Shown here piece after piece: positions 18,116 through 27,997 of a DNA stretch of 64,000 nt. The DNA is from Cypionkella sp. (GTDB lineage: Bacteria > Pseudomonadota > Alphaproteobacteria > Rhodobacterales > Rhodobacteraceae). The stretch spans positions 1 to 64,000 of the forward strand of contig JALRIN010000011.1 in assembly GCA_023255415.1 (NCBI GenBank). Reading direction: 5' to 3'. Below the pieces are notes generated by a model that did no database searches, had not been told where the DNA came from, and was given only the letters and a program-made list of their open reading frames with translations. Numbering within the stretch: the first letter of the stretch is position 1; every line of letters starts with the position of its first letter. The translations under genes were made by a program, and so were the position numbers.

Positions 18116-18661
18116 TCACAAGGTGATCGTGCGCGCCAAAGCCGCAATCGCATGCGCAGATGTCACATTCCGCGCGGTTTTCGCGACAGTGATGCCGGTT
18201 TCCAACTTGGCCGCAAGCGCCGAGCGATTTAGGCCATTTGGCGCAAGAAGATAGAGCGCGCGATCGGTTTGCGCCAGAGCTTCGCCGTCTTTGGCAAGGT
18301 TGGTCAGCGCCGAAATTTGGGCTGCAGGCACCGGGCCTGCCAGGAAATAGATATGCACGTTGCTGCCATCTGCTGCGGCCTGCTTGGCATAGGGGTTGGC
18401 GGCGACAATCGCGTCAAACTCGGTCAGATCCATCAGGAACTGCGCGGGCGCAAAGCCAAAGCGGTCTTTCATTGCAGCGGTGATCTTGTCTTGCAGATCG
18501 GCAATCGCCGGATCGACGAAGACCGCATTGCCGCTTTGGATATGGGTCTGGATCTGTGCCAGCCCCAATTCCAGCAGCATCTGCCGGAACTCCGGCATCG
18601 GCAGGCGATTGGCGCCCGAGACGTTGACGCCTCGCAGCAGCAGCACTTTGATCTTGGACAT
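18116..18661 (-). CDS. DUF1697 family protein
   Basis: A 181-aa protein starting MSKIKVLLLRGVNVSGANRL with LPMPEFRQMLLELGL and THIQSGNAVF, the hallmark N-terminal pattern of DUF1697. The function of the family is not established. The ATG follows CGAGGAGACCCCG. It appears to be co-transcribed with the flavoprotein gene that starts six bases after its stop. Confidence 0.85.
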   Translation of the reverse strand: MSKIKVLLLRGVNVSGANRLPMPEFRQMLLELGLAQIQTHIQSGNAVFVDPAIADLQDKITAAMKDRFGFAPAQFLMDLTEFDAIVAANPYAKQAAADGSNVHIYFLAGPVPAAQISALTNLAKDGEALAQTDRALYLLAPNGLNRSALAAKLETGITVAKTARNVTSAHAIAALARTITL

Positions 18662-18701
18662 CGGGGTCTCCTCGGCGACTGCCGACCGCTCCGGCGTAGG
18701 G

Positions 18702-19286
18702 TCAGCCTACGTCCGTGCGGCCACGTCGGTCGTGCCGTAAATTTGCGTATAGCACATGGTTTCGCCAGCGCCCGTTGATTTGCAGATAAGATTGCGCCAC
18801 GCCTTCATATTTAAAGCCGGTTTTTTCCAAAACCCCGCGCGACGGGGTGTTTTCCGGCAAACAGGCGCTTTCGATGCGTGACAGATCCATCGTGAAAAAG
18901 GCGTAATGCACCAGCGCTTGCACCGCTTCTTTCATATAGCCGCGCCGGGCAAAGGCTGCGCCCACCCAATAGCCAAGCGTGCCCGCCTGCACCGGGCCAC
19001 GGCGAATGTTGTCCAAGGTCAGCGCGCCCAGCAGACGTTGATCGTCGCGGTGAAACATCAGCAGCGGCAGCGCCGTGCCCTGTCCTTCGGCCCGTCCCGC
19101 CCAATAGACGCGGTTGGTAAAGGCCTTGCGCGACAGATGGTCATGCGCCCAGACCGGCTCCCATGGCCGCAGGTGATCCGCCGAGCTTTCGCGCAACTCG
19201 GACCAGCTGCGAAAATCGGCATGCGTCGGCAGGCGCAGGGTCATCCGCTCGGTTTCAATGCTGAGGCGGCGGCGAAACCCAAGCAT
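18702..19286 (-). CDS. GNAT acetyltransferase (RimJ/RimL-like)
   Basis: A 194-aa acetyltransferase resembling RimJ, which acetylates the N-terminus of ribosomal protein S5. Signatures are the N-terminal ERMTLRLPTHADFRSW, the substrate loop HLRPWEPVW, the acetyl-CoA region LGYWVGAAFARRGYMKEAVQ and the C-terminal LPENTPSRGVLEKTGFKYEG. The actual substrate is not shown. The ATG shares one base with the stop of the M16 peptidase gene upstream (TGATG), placing it at the end of the coxB-to-rimJ gene run. Confidence 0.82.
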   Translation of the reverse strand: MLGFRRRLSIETERMTLRLPTHADFRSWSELRESSADHLRPWEPVWAHDHLSRKAFTNRVYWAGRAEGQGTALPLLMFHRDDQRLLGALTLDNIRRGPVQAGTLGYWVGAAFARRGYMKEAVQALVHYAFFTMDLSRIESACLPENTPSRGVLEKTGFKYEGVAQSYLQINGRWRNHVLYANLRHDRRGRTDVG

Positions 19287-20545
19287 CAGGCGACAAGCCG
19301 TTTGCGAATATCCTCTAGCGTCGGGGCAGCCGCGACTGGGCCATAAAGCGCAAGCGCGGTGTCAGCGGATGTCAGCTCGCCCGCAAAGCGGCGCACATCG
19401 TGAACCGACACCGCATCAATCCGCTCGACGGCCTCTTCGATATCGGGCACGCGGTCATAGATCGCAAGCAAGCGCGCCAGACGCTCGGCACGGCTGGAGG
19501 GGCTTTCCAGCCCCATCAGCAGGCCAGCTTTCAGCTGCACGCGGGCGCGGTTGACCTCGGCTTCGGACATATCATCGGCGGCGCGCTTCATCTCGTCGAT
19601 GGTGATCTGGGTCAGATCGCCCAACTCTTCGGCGCTGGTGCCTGCGTAAAGCGTGATCTGGCCTGCGTCTTCATAGGCCCCCGATTGCGCAAAGATCGAA
19701 TAGCACAGCCCTCGTTCTTCGCGCACCTTTTGGAACAAACGGCTAGACATGCCGCCGCCCATCGTCATCGCGTAGACCTGCGCGGTATAGACATCGGGGT
19801 CGCGGTAGCCGGGTGCGTTGAAGGCCATGGCGAAATGCGCTTGCTCCAGATCCTTGATCTCACGCCGTTCGGAGCCTTGAAAGGTTGCGGGCTGAAAGGT
19901 GCTGGCGGGTGTCGGCGTCATCGCCCCAAACATCGCCTCGGCTTGGCGCACGATCGCGTCATGATCAACACCGCCAGCGGCCGCCAAGATCATCTGGCCG
20001 GGGCCGTAATGTTCGGCGACAAAGCCTTGCAAATCCTTGCGGGTAAAGGCGCTGACCCGCTCTTCCGGCCCCAAAATGGTGCGACCAAAGGACTGGTCGG
20101 GGTAGGACACCTCTTGCAGCCAATCAAACACAATGTCGTCGGGCGTGTCCAAAGCCTGCCCGATTTCTTGCAAGATCACATGACGCTCGACCTCGATTTC
20201 CTTTTTGTCAAAGGCGGGGTTCAGCACGATGTCACCGATCACATCCAGCGCCAGGCCAACATCAGCCTCGAGCACACGCGCATAATAGGCGGTCATCTCG
20301 CGCGAGGTATAGGCGTTGATATAGCCGCCAACATCCTCGATTTCCTCGGCAATTTGCAGGCTGCTGCGCCGCTTGGTGCCCTTGAAAGCCATATGTTCCA
20401 GAAAATGCGCGATGCCGTTTTGCTCGGGGCGTTCATGCCGCCCCCCTGCCATCACCCAAACCCCAGCGCTGGCGCTTTTCAGACCCGGCATATGTTCGGT
20501 GACAATACGAAACCCGTTGGGCAGGGTGGTCAAGCGAAGCGTCAA
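19286..20545 (-). CDS. M16 zinc peptidase (mitochondrial processing peptidase-like)
   Basis: A 419-aa M16B metallopeptidase. The inverted zinc motif HxxEH is seen in HFLEHMAFKGTKRRSS, with the distal glutamate in EVERHVILQEIGQALDTPDD. The protein has the usual two homologous halves of about 200 residues. Alphaproteobacterial members are related to mitochondrial processing peptidase; their substrates are mostly unknown. No signal peptide is seen. It overlaps the end of thrC by four bases, so expression is coupled. Confidence 0.9.
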   Translation of the reverse strand: MTLRLTTLPNGFRIVTEHMPGLKSASAGVWVMAGGRHERPEQNGIAHFLEHMAFKGTKRRSSLQIAEEIEDVGGYINAYTSREMTAYYARVLEADVGLALDVIGDIVLNPAFDKKEIEVERHVILQEIGQALDTPDDIVFDWLQEVSYPDQSFGRTILGPEERVSAFTRKDLQGFVAEHYGPGQMILAAAGGVDHDAIVRQAEAMFGAMTPTPASTFQPATFQGSERREIKDLEQAHFAMAFNAPGYRDPDVYTAQVYAMTMGGGMSSRLFQKVREERGLCYSIFAQSGAYEDAGQITLYAGTSAEELGDLTQITIDEMKRAADDMSEAEVNRARVQLKAGLLMGLESPSSRAERLARLLAIYDRVPDIEEAVERIDAVSVHDVRRFAGELTSADTALALYGPVAAAPTLEDIRKRLVA

Positions 20546-21927
20546 AGCGCAATCCTTTCGCGGATCAGGGCTTGCAGCGCGCCCAAGTCATTGGTCACGC
20601 GCGTCATGCGTTCGGGGCGGTCAAACAAATCAGCCATGCGGGCGGGCAAGGCGGGCCTTGTGCCCATCGCAGCCTCGACCGCATCGGGGAATTTCGCCGG
20701 ATGCGCGGTTGCCAGCGTGATCATCGGCACTTGGCCCAGATGCTCTTCAGCAACCTTGACGCCCACGGCGCTGTGCGGGCACAACACCTCGCCGGTTGTG
20801 GCATAGGCATGGGTGATAGTGGCGCGAGTTTCGTCCTCAGAGCAGCGGCCCGAGGCAAAGGTTTCGCGCAGCATCTGCAAAGCCCCTTGCGAGATACTGA
20901 AACCGCCGGTCTTCATCTCATCCATCAGCGCCGCAACCGCAGCGCCGTCGCGACCATAAGCATCGAACAAAGCCCGCTCAAAGTTCGACGAGACCTGAAT
21001 ATCCATCGACGGGCTGATCGACGGCTTTACGCCGTTGGTCTTATAGTCACCCGATTTGATCGCACGATCCAGAATGTCGTTCTGGTTGGTGGCGATCACC
21101 AATTTCTCGATCGGCAGGCCCATTTTGCGCGCGATATAGCCGGCAAAGATGTCGCCGAAATTGCCGGTGGGCACGGTGAAAGACACCGGCCGCGCGGGTG
21201 CACCCAGGCTGACCGCCGCGCTAAAGTAATAGACCACCTGCGCCAGAACCCGCGCCCAATTTATGCTGTTCACCCCCGCAAGCCGCACGCCATCCCGAAA
21301 GTCAAAATCGTTGAACATATCTTTGACGCGCGCCTGACAATCGTCAAAATCGCCGTCCATCGCCAGCGCATGCACATTCGCCTCGACAGGCGTGGTCATC
21401 TGACGGCGCTGCACATCAGACACGCGGCCATGCGGGTAAAGGATGAACAGATCCACATTGGCAAGACCGCGAAAGGCCTCCATCGCCGCCGACCCGGTAT
21501 CGCCCGAGGTGGCCCCAACAATGGTGATCCGCGCGCCGGTTTTGGCAAGAGCGGCCTGCATCATCTGACCGATCAGCTGCATGGCAAAGTCTTTGAAAGC
21601 CAGGGTCGGGCCGTGAAACAGTTCAAGCAGGAAATGATTCGGCCCCAACTGCACCAGCGGCGCGCGGGCGGCGTGGCCAAAGCCCTTATAGGCGTTCGAC
21701 AAAAGCACCTTGAATTCCACATCGCCAAAGGTATCGCCGATAAAGGGGCGCATCACCCGATAGGCGATTTCCTCATAGGGCAGGCCTGCCAAGGCTGCGA
21801 TCTCGGCATGGGTCATCTGCAGCACGACTTCGGGCACATAAAGCCCACCGTCGCGCGCCAGCCCCGTCATCATCGCTTCGCCAAAGTTCAAAACCGGAGC
21901 CGCGCCCCGCGTCGAGATATACCGCAT
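20542..21927 (-). CDS. thrC: Threonine synthase
   Basis: A PLP enzyme converting O-phosphohomoserine to threonine. It is 461 aa, the long form seen in proteobacteria and fungi. It starts MRYISTRGAAPVLNFGEAMM and carries the PLP lysine in HGPTLAFKDFAMQLIG, the phosphate loop GATSGDTGSAAMEAFRGL and VPTGNFGDIFAGYIARKMGL. It sits between surf1 (nine bases upstream) and the M16 peptidase gene (four-base overlap) in the oxidase assembly run. Confidence 0.95.
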   Translation of the reverse strand: MRYISTRGAAPVLNFGEAMMTGLARDGGLYVPEVVLQMTHAEIAALAGLPYEEIAYRVMRPFIGDTFGDVEFKVLLSNAYKGFGHAARAPLVQLGPNHFLLELFHGPTLAFKDFAMQLIGQMMQAALAKTGARITIVGATSGDTGSAAMEAFRGLANVDLFILYPHGRVSDVQRRQMTTPVEANVHALAMDGDFDDCQARVKDMFNDFDFRDGVRLAGVNSINWARVLAQVVYYFSAAVSLGAPARPVSFTVPTGNFGDIFAGYIARKMGLPIEKLVIATNQNDILDRAIKSGDYKTNGVKPSISPSMDIQVSSNFERALFDAYGRDGAAVAALMDEMKTGGFSISQGALQMLRETFASGRCSEDETRATITHAYATTGEVLCPHSAVGVKVAEEHLGQVPMITLATAHPAKFPDAVEAAMGTRPALPARMADLFDRPERMTRVTNDLGALQALIRERIAL

Positions 21928-21936
21928 CTGTTGCCC

Positions 21937-22608
21937 TTAACTCTTTTGTCGCGTGATACGCCAGACAAGCCCCGCTGTCATCAGCGTCCAAACCAAAGCC
22001 AGCAAAAACCAGGTGATCGCATAGCCCCAATGGTCGTTGGGAATAGAGGCCGTGTCCACCGGCATCGGCGCAATGCCGTCGCCCGTGGGCGCGCGCGCAA
22101 CGATGATCACGGGTTCGGTGTGTAAAACGGCCGCCATTGCATCGGCATCGCGGGCAAACCAAAGCCCGGTCTTGGCATCAGGCGGCGGCGTATAGGCGTT
22201 GGAATCGCGCGGCCACATCAGATTGCCAAGGATTTTAACATCCGTCACGGTCAGGGCTTTGTGCTTGTCATCATCGACCAAAAAGCCGCGATCCACCAGC
22301 AACCGCCGCCCATCGGTGGTTTGCAGCACCGAAATAACCTGCACCCCTGCGCCGATCATCGCCTGACCCGACAACACATAAAGCCGCTCGCCGGTAAAGC
22401 GGCCCTCGGCGGTGACGGGGTGATAGCGATCGCGCTCGCGGTCAAAGCTTTGCGGCACCGGCTCGGCAGGGCTGGAAATGCCCGCCGTCATCTCATCCAG
22501 TTGCGCGCGCTTTTCATACATGCGCCCGATCTGCCAAGTGCCCAGGCTGCACAGGAACACAACCCCCGCCAAACCCAGCAAAACTGCAGAAACCAAACGG
22601 AACTTCAT
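21937..22608 (-). CDS. SURF1 family cytochrome oxidase biogenesis protein
   Basis: A 223-aa inner-membrane protein with a transmembrane helix at each end (residues about 6-24 and 195-216) and a periplasmic loop. Family signatures are LGTWQIGRMYEKRAQLDEM, GYAITWFLLA and LVDRGFLVDD. SURF1 proteins help insert heme a into subunit I of aa3-type oxidase. It follows coxC on the same strand after about 70 bases. Confidence 0.9.
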   Translation of the reverse strand: MKFRLVSAVLLGLAGVVFLCSLGTWQIGRMYEKRAQLDEMTAGISSPAEPVPQSFDRERDRYHPVTAEGRFTGERLYVLSGQAMIGAGVQVISVLQTTDGRRLLVDRGFLVDDDKHKALTVTDVKILGNLMWPRDSNAYTPPPDAKTGLWFARDADAMAAVLHTEPVIIVARAPTGDGIAPMPVDTASIPNDHWGYAITWFLLALVWTLMTAGLVWRITRQKS

Positions 22609-22679
22609 CGGTGATCCTTAAACGAAAGACGCGGGCCAAGGCAGAAGCCCAGCCCGCGCTTTTGGTCATGTGGCAGGGC

Positions 22680-23483
22680 TTACTGGCCCCAGATGTAGAC
22701 GGAGGCGAACAAGAACAACCAGACCACATCAACAAAGTGCCAATACCAGGCAGCGGCTTCAAAGCCGACGTGCTGTTCAGCGGTGAAGTGGCCCTTATAG
22801 GTGCGGATCAGACAGACAGTCAAAAAGATCGTGCCGATGATCACGTGAAAGCCATGAAAGCCGGTCGCCATAAAGAACGAAGCGCCATAGATATTGCCGG
22901 CAAAGCCAAAGGCCGCATGGCTGTATTCATAGGCCTGAAAGAAGGTGAACAAAGCGCCCAAAGCGATCGACAGGATCAAGCCCTGCTTGATCGCCGCGCG
23001 GTTGTTGTTCTCATGCACCAAAGCGTGGTGCGCCCAAGTCGCCGCACAGCCCGAGCACAGCAGGATCAACGTGTTGATCAGCGGCAGGTGCCATGGGTCA
23101 AATGTGGTGATGCCTTCTGGCGGCCAGATGCCATCCTGCAGCGGCGACAAAGGCCCCATGGGGTAAAGCGCGTGCTTGAAGAAAGTCCAGAACCAGGCGG
23201 CAAAGAACATCACTTCGGACATGATGAACAAGATGAAACCATAGCGCAGGCCAATGCGAACCACTGGTGTATGATCGCCGGTCTGGCCTTCATGCACCAC
23301 TTCTGACCACCAAGAGAACATGGTGTAAAGCACGCCAGCAAAGCCGATCAGCCCCACATAAGGCGCCGAGCCGTGCATCCAAAGCACCGCACCATAAAGC
23401 ATAACAAAGGCGCTTGCCGAGCCGAAGAACGGCCAGATCGACGGCGGAAGAATATGATAATCGTGGTTCTTGGCGTGGGCCAT
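22680..23483 (-). CDS. coxC: Cytochrome c oxidase subunit III
   Basis: A 267-aa integral membrane subunit with seven predicted helices, starting [20 protein letters not shown]. Diagnostic stretches are [20 protein letters not shown] (the conserved helix III glutamate), [27 protein letters not shown] and [20 protein letters not shown]. It is part of the aa3 oxidase. The subunit I gene is not in the window. Confidence 0.97.
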   Translation of the reverse strand: MAHAKNHDYHILPPSIWPFFGSASAFVMLYGAVLWMHGSAPYVGLIGFAGVLYTMFSWWSEVVHEGQTGDHTPVVRIGLRYGFILFIMSEVMFFAAWFWTFFKHALYPMGPLSPLQDGIWPPEGITTFDPWHLPLINTLILLCSGCAATWAHHALVHENNNRAAIKQGLILSIALGALFTFFQAYEYSHAAFGFAGNIYGASFFMATGFHGFHVIIGTIFLTVCLIRTYKGHFTAEQHVGFEAAAWYWHFVDVVWLFLFASVYIWGQ

Positions 23484-23509
23484 GGTCGGGTTCCCTCGGT
23501 TTCTTATCG

Positions 23510-24082
23510 TTAGTTTACGGGCGTCGCGGGGGCAGTTTCAAGCGATGCTTGCTTCTGTTCCTCGGTCAGCGGTGTTTCGTGAAAGGTATAGGACAGAGTG
23601 ATCTCTTTGATCAACTTGGCTTCTTTGTCTTGCATGATATCAGGGTCAACAAAGAAGGTCACCGGCATCAAAACCCGCTCGTGCGGTTTCAAGATTTGCT
23701 CGGTAAAGCAGAAACACTCGATCTTGGTGAAATAGCCACCCGCCTGATCGGGGGTGACGTTATAGCTGGCTGTGCCGGCAATGGTGCGGTCGGTTGGGTT
23801 ATAAGCCTCGTAAAACGCAAGGCCAGTCTCGCCGATCCGCACTTCCATCGACGGAACCTGTGGGTGAAATTCCCAAGGCATGCCCGCCTCTAGCGAGCCG
23901 TCAAAGCGGATCTTCACCACATCCTGCAAGATCACATCAGGGGCTTTTTCGGCAACTGATGTGGTGCCTGCAAAGCCCGTGGTGCGGCAGAACCAATTGT
24001 AAAACGGCACGGCCGCAAAACTCAGCGACAGCATCACCGCAGCGATGCCAAGCAATCCATAAGCGATGCGGTTCTTGTTCAT
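23510..24082 (-). CDS. ctaG: Cytochrome c oxidase assembly protein CtaG (Cox11)
   Basis: A 190-aa copper chaperone that delivers CuB to subunit I. It has one N-terminal membrane helix ([20 protein letters not shown]) and a periplasmic beta-sandwich with the copper cysteine pair in [27 protein letters not shown] is also typical. Its start overlaps the coxF stop by four bases. Confidence 0.95.
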   Translation of the reverse strand: MNKNRIAYGLLGIAAVMLSLSFAAVPFYNWFCRTTGFAGTTSVAEKAPDVILQDVVKIRFDGSLEAGMPWEFHPQVPSMEVRIGETGLAFYEAYNPTDRTIAGTASYNVTPDQAGGYFTKIECFCFTEQILKPHERVLMPVTFFVDPDIMQDKEAKLIKEITLSYTFHETPLTEEQKQASLETAPATPVN

Positions 24083-24273
24083 GGCTTTGGCACAATCGGT
24101 TGCGTGGACCCCAGCAGACCCGGCGCATCATTGGCGTGCATCATGTCGCCATTGGTCACCTTGACCACCGTCAGCGCAAAAACCAGCGCCACAAAGCAGC
24201 CCAAGACCACCCCAACGCCAAGATTGCGCGAAAACCGGCGCTTATAAATCTCGTGGTCAGGTTTGAACGTCAT
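24079..24273 (-). CDS. coxF: Small membrane protein of the oxidase cluster (CoxF-like)
   Basis: A 64-aa protein with a charged N-terminus ([20 protein letters not shown]) and one hydrophobic helix (about residues 18-38: [20 protein letters not shown]). It occupies the position of the small coxF gene between ctaB and ctaG in Rhodobacterales and Paracoccus. The name rests on position and the KRRxxRN motif, not on a search. Start ATG at 24271-24273; its stop overlaps ctaG by four bases. Its function in oxidase assembly is not well defined. Confidence 0.78.
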   Translation of the reverse strand: MTFKPDHEIYKRRFSRNLGVGVVLGCFVALVFALTVVKVTNGDMMHANDAPGLLGSTQPIVPKP

Positions 24274-24274
24274 C

Positions 24275-25207
24275 TTACCAGCCTCCAAAACCATAGGGAC
24301 GCAGCGCAGCCTCGGCCAGCAATGCCCCGAAATGCAGGAAGAGATACAACAGCGAGAAGCGGAACACCGATTTCTCGACCTTGTATTTATCAGCCGCCGC
24401 TTGGTCTTCATCGCGACGCCAAATTCGGTAGGCCCCGCGCAGGAATTCAGCATTCAGCAAGACCGCAACCGCCAGATAGATCGGCCCGCCAATCGAGGTG
24501 AAAGCCGTGGCAATCGCAAAGGGCACCAAAGCGATGGTGTAAAGAATGATGTGCTTGCGAGTAGATTTCTTGCCATGCGTCACCGTCAACATCGGCACGC
24601 CAGCTTGGGAATAATCTTCGTTCATAAACAGGGCCAGAGCCCAGAAATGTGGCGGCGTCCACATAAAGATCAACATGAACATCAGGCAAGCTTCAACCGA
24701 GATATGCCCCGTCGCCGCAACCCAACCGATCATCGGCGGGAAGGCCCCCGCAGCGCCACCGATCACGATGTTCTGCGGCGTCGAGCGTTTCAGCCACATC
24801 GAATAAACCACGGCATAAAAGAAGATCGTAAAGGCCAGCAAAGCCCCCGCCAGAATATTGGTCGCAAGCGCCAGCATCACAACGGAGATGCCCGACAAAG
24901 CCAGCCCAACGCCCAGCGCCTCTCCAGCCTCGACCTTGCCCGCAGGCACTGGCCGCGACTTGGTGCGGCGCATGATCGCGTCAATATCGGCGTCCCACCA
25001 CATATTCAGCGCACCCGAAGCCCCTGCCCCCAGCGCGATAAACAAAATCGCGGCAAAGCCCACGACCGGATGCAGATGCACAGGTGCCACCAACAGCCCG
25101 ACAAGCGCGGTAAAGACCACAAGCGACATCACGCGCGGCTTTAACAGCTGCACGAAATCGCCAAAGCCTGCTTCTTTCATGTCGTCAAAGGACCGTGTGT
25201 CGGCCAT
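24275..25207 (-). CDS. ctaB: Protoheme IX farnesyltransferase (heme O synthase)
   Basis: A 310-aa UbiA-family prenyltransferase that adds a farnesyl chain to heme b to give heme o, the precursor of heme a. The two aspartate motifs are [15 protein letters not shown] and the later [17 protein letters not shown]. About nine membrane helices are visible. The ATG at 25207 ([20 protein letters not shown]) replaces a longer frame that reads back into the intergenic space. coxF starts two bases after its stop. Confidence 0.95.
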   Translation of the reverse strand: MADTRSFDDMKEAGFGDFVQLLKPRVMSLVVFTALVGLLVAPVHLHPVVGFAAILFIALGAGASGALNMWWDADIDAIMRRTKSRPVPAGKVEAGEALGVGLALSGISVVMLALATNILAGALLAFTIFFYAVVYSMWLKRSTPQNIVIGGAAGAFPPMIGWVAATGHISVEACLMFMLIFMWTPPHFWALALFMNEDYSQAGVPMLTVTHGKKSTRKHIILYTIALVPFAIATAFTSIGGPIYLAVAVLLNAEFLRGAYRIWRRDEDQAAADKYKVEKSVFRFSLLYLFLHFGALLAEAALRPYGFGGW

Positions 25208-25274
25208 GTCATCCTGGCTTTCTGATAAGACCAAGGCCCCGCAAGGGGCCCCGGCGCTTGATGTCAAGCTCGGC

Positions 25275-26105
25275 TTAGTTCGACGCCAGAACGACGTTGC
25301 CGCCCTTGGCCTGCTCGACCCATTTGTCATAGGCCTCTTGGCTTACAACCTTGACCGTGATCGGCATATAGGCGTGATCCTTGCCGCAAAGCGTGGTGCA
25401 CTGGCCAAAGTAGATGCCTTCTTTTTCCGCCGTGAACCACAGCTGGCCCAAACGACCGGGAACCGCCGATTGCATCACCCCAAAAGCTGGCATCGCCCAA
25501 GCGTGGATCACATCCGCGCCGGTCACCTGCACAACGATCTTTTTGCCAACCGGGATCACAACTGCGGTATCAGTCGCCAAAAGATAATCTTCCTTGCGAT
25601 AACCAGCTGCTTCAAGCTGGTCTTTTTCCAGACGGAAGCTGTCAAAGGCCACGCCTTGATCGGGATATTCATAAGACCAATACCACTGGTTGCCAGTGGC
25701 TTTGATGGTGATATCAGCGACAGGAATTTCTTGCTGCTTGAACAGCGCAGGCAATGAGAACGAGCCGATGAACACAAGGATCAGGATCGGGATCAGGGTC
25801 CATGCAATTTCAAGCGGCGTGTTATGAGTAAACTTCGCCGGAGTCGGATTGGCTTTTTGATTAAAGCGCACCATGATATACAGCAACAACGCGGTCACGA
25901 AGATCACGATTGCGGTGATGATCACCAGGATCGTGTGATCAAGCCACTGCAGATCGCGCGCGATGTCGGTCGCAGCAAACTGGTGCTCTGTCCCCTTCGG
26001 AACTGGGGCACCGATGATTTCCAAAGCCTGCGCCAGAGCGGCACCGGGCAACACCATGCCAAGACCTGCAGCAACACTGGCTTTCAAAGTGGACAGTAGA
26101 CGCAT
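25275..26105 (-). CDS. coxB: Cytochrome c oxidase subunit II
   Basis: A 276-aa precursor with a signal peptide ([20 protein letters not shown], then GAALAQA), two transmembrane helices and a periplasmic CuA cupredoxin domain. CuA ligands are seen in [15 protein letters not shown] and [16 protein letters not shown], and the aromatic electron-entry patch in [10 protein letters not shown]. Two ATGs lie six bases apart (26105 and 26111); the inner one has the better distance from ACGGGA. It is first in the oxidase gene run, with an FNR-type site upstream. Confidence 0.95.
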   Translation of the reverse strand: MRLLSTLKASVAAGLGMVLPGAALAQALEIIGAPVPKGTEHQFAATDIARDLQWLDHTILVIITAIVIFVTALLLYIMVRFNQKANPTPAKFTHNTPLEIAWTLIPILILVFIGSFSLPALFKQQEIPVADITIKATGNQWYWSYEYPDQGVAFDSFRLEKDQLEAAGYRKEDYLLATDTAVVIPVGKKIVVQVTGADVIHAWAMPAFGVMQSAVPGRLGQLWFTAEKEGIYFGQCTTLCGKDHAYMPITVKVVSQEAYDKWVEQAKGGNVVLASN

Positions 26106-26247
26106 TTTCATTTCCCGTATCAAAGGGCGACGCAACGCCGCCTTTTCGACCATACCCGAGTGTCGAGCAGAATCCGATGTTTCTGGTGATCCTGAAACCA
26201 TATTAGCCGCAAGACGACAAGAGAAAGCTGCGACAAATCGGCCCTAT

Positions 26248-26261
26248 ATGATCCAGATCAA
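26248..26261 (-). promoter_or_regulatory. FNR/FnrL-type binding site upstream of coxB
   Basis: ATGAT-CCAG-ATCAA on the plus strand (TTGAT-CTGG-ATCAT on the minus) matches the TTGAT-N4-ATCAA consensus at nine of ten positions. It lies about 140 bases upstream of coxB and 195 upstream of tldD, in their shared divergent region (26106-26456). In Rhodobacterales the oxygen sensor FnrL commonly controls terminal oxidase genes, which fits; occupancy is inferred. Confidence 0.6.
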
Positions 26262-26456
26262 AGCAATTTCTTTCAGCCATGGCGCAGCGATCCACGCAAA
26301 CCCCCTGTCAATCCAAGCCAGAAGAGGCAGATTGCCGCAGTCACACGCGAAATTCGCGACACGCCTTGGCCGCTTGGCTTGCGATCACAGCCCCCAGGGC
26401 CTAAGTTTGCCCCAAAGGCTCGGCAAAGCGCTGACCCGCAACAGGAAAGCCCGCGC

Positions 26457-27878
26457 ATGACCGATGCTCCCTTCCGCCCGTTCGAGACCCATGTCGACGA
26501 AGCCCAGGCCCTTGCCACCCTGCGCGCCGCCACCGCTGGCGCCGATGATGGCGAGCTGTTTTTTGAACGCCGCCGCTCGGAAGCCATCGTTTTGGATGAC
26601 GGCCGCATCAAAACCGCCAGCTATGACGCCTCCGAAGGCTTTGGTTTGCGCGCCGTGCGCGGCGAGGTGGCAGGCTATGCCCATTCCACCGAGATCAGCG
26701 AAAAATCCCTGCTGCGCGCAGCAGAAACCGCGCGGCTTGCGGTGGGCGCAGGCGGTGGCACTTTGGCCGAAGCGCCCGCGCGCAGCAATGTCAAACTCTA
26801 CGGCGATGCCGACCCGATGGCCGATGCCGCCTTTGCCGTAAAAATCGACCTGCTAAAGGAAATCGACGCTTTTGCCCGCGCGCTCGATCCCCGCGTGGTG
26901 CAGGTGTCGGCGGTGATCTCGGCGGGGCTGCAAGAGGTCGAAATCCTGCGCCCCGAAGGCCTGCGCTATTCCGATGTGCGTCCAATGGCGCGGATGAATG
27001 TCTCGGTGATTGTTGATGACAAAGGCCGGCGCGAATCTGGCGGCACGGGCGGCGGCGGCCGCTTTGGGCTGGCGGGATTGATGCAGCCAAGCCATTGGCA
27101 ACCCCTGCTGCGCGAGGCCCTGCGCATCGCCCTTGTCAACCTTGATGCCCTGCCCGCACCTGCAGGGATCATGGATGTGGTGCTTGGCCCAGGCTGGCCC
27201 GGCATCTTGCTGCACGAAGCCATCGGCCACGGGCTGGAAGGCGACTTCAACCGCAAGAAAACCTCGGCCTTCGCCGGGCTGATGGGGCAAATGATCGCCG
27301 CCCCCGGCGTCACCGTGCTCGATGATGGCACCATCCCCAACCGCCGCGGCTCAATCTCGATCGACGACGAAGGCACGCCCTCGGCTAAAAACACCCTGAT
27401 CGAAGACGGCCGCCTGGTCGGCTTCATGCAAGACCGCCAAAACGCTCGCCTGATGGGGGTGGCGCCAACCGGCAACGGGCGGCGCGAAAGCTACGCCCAT
27501 ATCCCGATGCCGCGGATGACCAATACCTATATGCTCTCGGGCCCAGATGACCCCGCAGGCATCGTAGCCAGCCTGAAAGACGGCATTTACGCGGTCGGCT
27601 TCGGCGGCGGCCAAGTCGATATCACCAACGGCAAATTCGTGTTCTCTTGCACCGAAGCCTACCGCGTGCGCAACGGCGTGGTGGGCGAGGCCGTAAAAGG
27701 CGCCACCCTGATCGGCGACGGTGCAACCGCGCTCAAACAGATCCGCGCCATCGGCAACGATCTGGCACTCGACCCCGGCATCGGCAATTGCGGCAAATCA
27801 GGCCAATGGGTGCCGGTCGGCGTCGGCCAACCCACTCTGCTGATTGGCGGCCTCACCATCGGCGGCTCGCAAACCTAA
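26457..27878 (+). CDS. tldD: Metalloprotease TldD
   Basis: A 473-aa subunit of the TldD/TldE (PmbA) protease, which degrades unfolded peptides and matures some modified peptides. The zinc motif HExxxH is visible in LLHEAIGHGLEGDFNRKKTS. Also present are SYAHIPMPRMTNTY and the C-terminal cysteine region FSCTEAYRVRNG. The catalytic partner gene pmbA is not in the window. The ATG at 26457 follows ACAGGAAAGCCCGCGC. It is divergent from coxB. Confidence 0.93.
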   Translation: MTDAPFRPFETHVDEAQALATLRAATAGADDGELFFERRRSEAIVLDDGRIKTASYDASEGFGLRAVRGEVAGYAHSTEISEKSLLRAAETARLAVGAGGGTLAEAPARSNVKLYGDADPMADAAFAVKIDLLKEIDAFARALDPRVVQVSAVISAGLQEVEILRPEGLRYSDVRPMARMNVSVIVDDKGRRESGGTGGGGRFGLAGLMQPSHWQPLLREALRIALVNLDALPAPAGIMDVVLGPGWPGILLHEAIGHGLEGDFNRKKTSAFAGLMGQMIAAPGVTVLDDGTIPNRRGSISIDDEGTPSAKNTLIEDGRLVGFMQDRQNARLMGVAPTGNGRRESYAHIPMPRMTNTYMLSGPDDPAGIVASLKDGIYAVGFGGGQVDITNGKFVFSCTEAYRVRNGVVGEAVKGATLIGDGATALKQIRAIGNDLALDPGIGNCGKSGQWVPVGVGQPTLLIGGLTIGGSQT

Positions 27879-27913
27879 AGACACAGCATTTGAAACAAAT
27901 TTAGCTAAAATTG

Positions 27914-27996
27914 TTTCATCTGTCCAAAAATATCCCACGGGGGGAAGGCTGCAAAGGCGCTTGCGTCTTTGCAGCCTTGGGGGTGTGAAACCCCCT
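27914..27996 (-). repeat. Dispersed intergenic repeat, copy C (inverted)
   Basis: Read on the minus strand: GGGGGTTTCACACCCCC, then a perfect 10-bp stem GGCTGCAAAG...CTTTGCAGCC, then CCCCCCGTGGGATATTTTTG and GACAGATGAAAC. It fills the gap between the convergent tldD and tex genes. Except for loop bases it matches copy B over almost its whole length. Confidence 0.8.
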
Positions 27997-27997
27997 C

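Noticed and set aside
19400..22125. Two open frames of 468 and 517 codons antisense to the M16 peptidase and thrC
   Set aside because: They are GC-bias shadows of clearly conserved minus-strand genes; no ribosome site or family signal.
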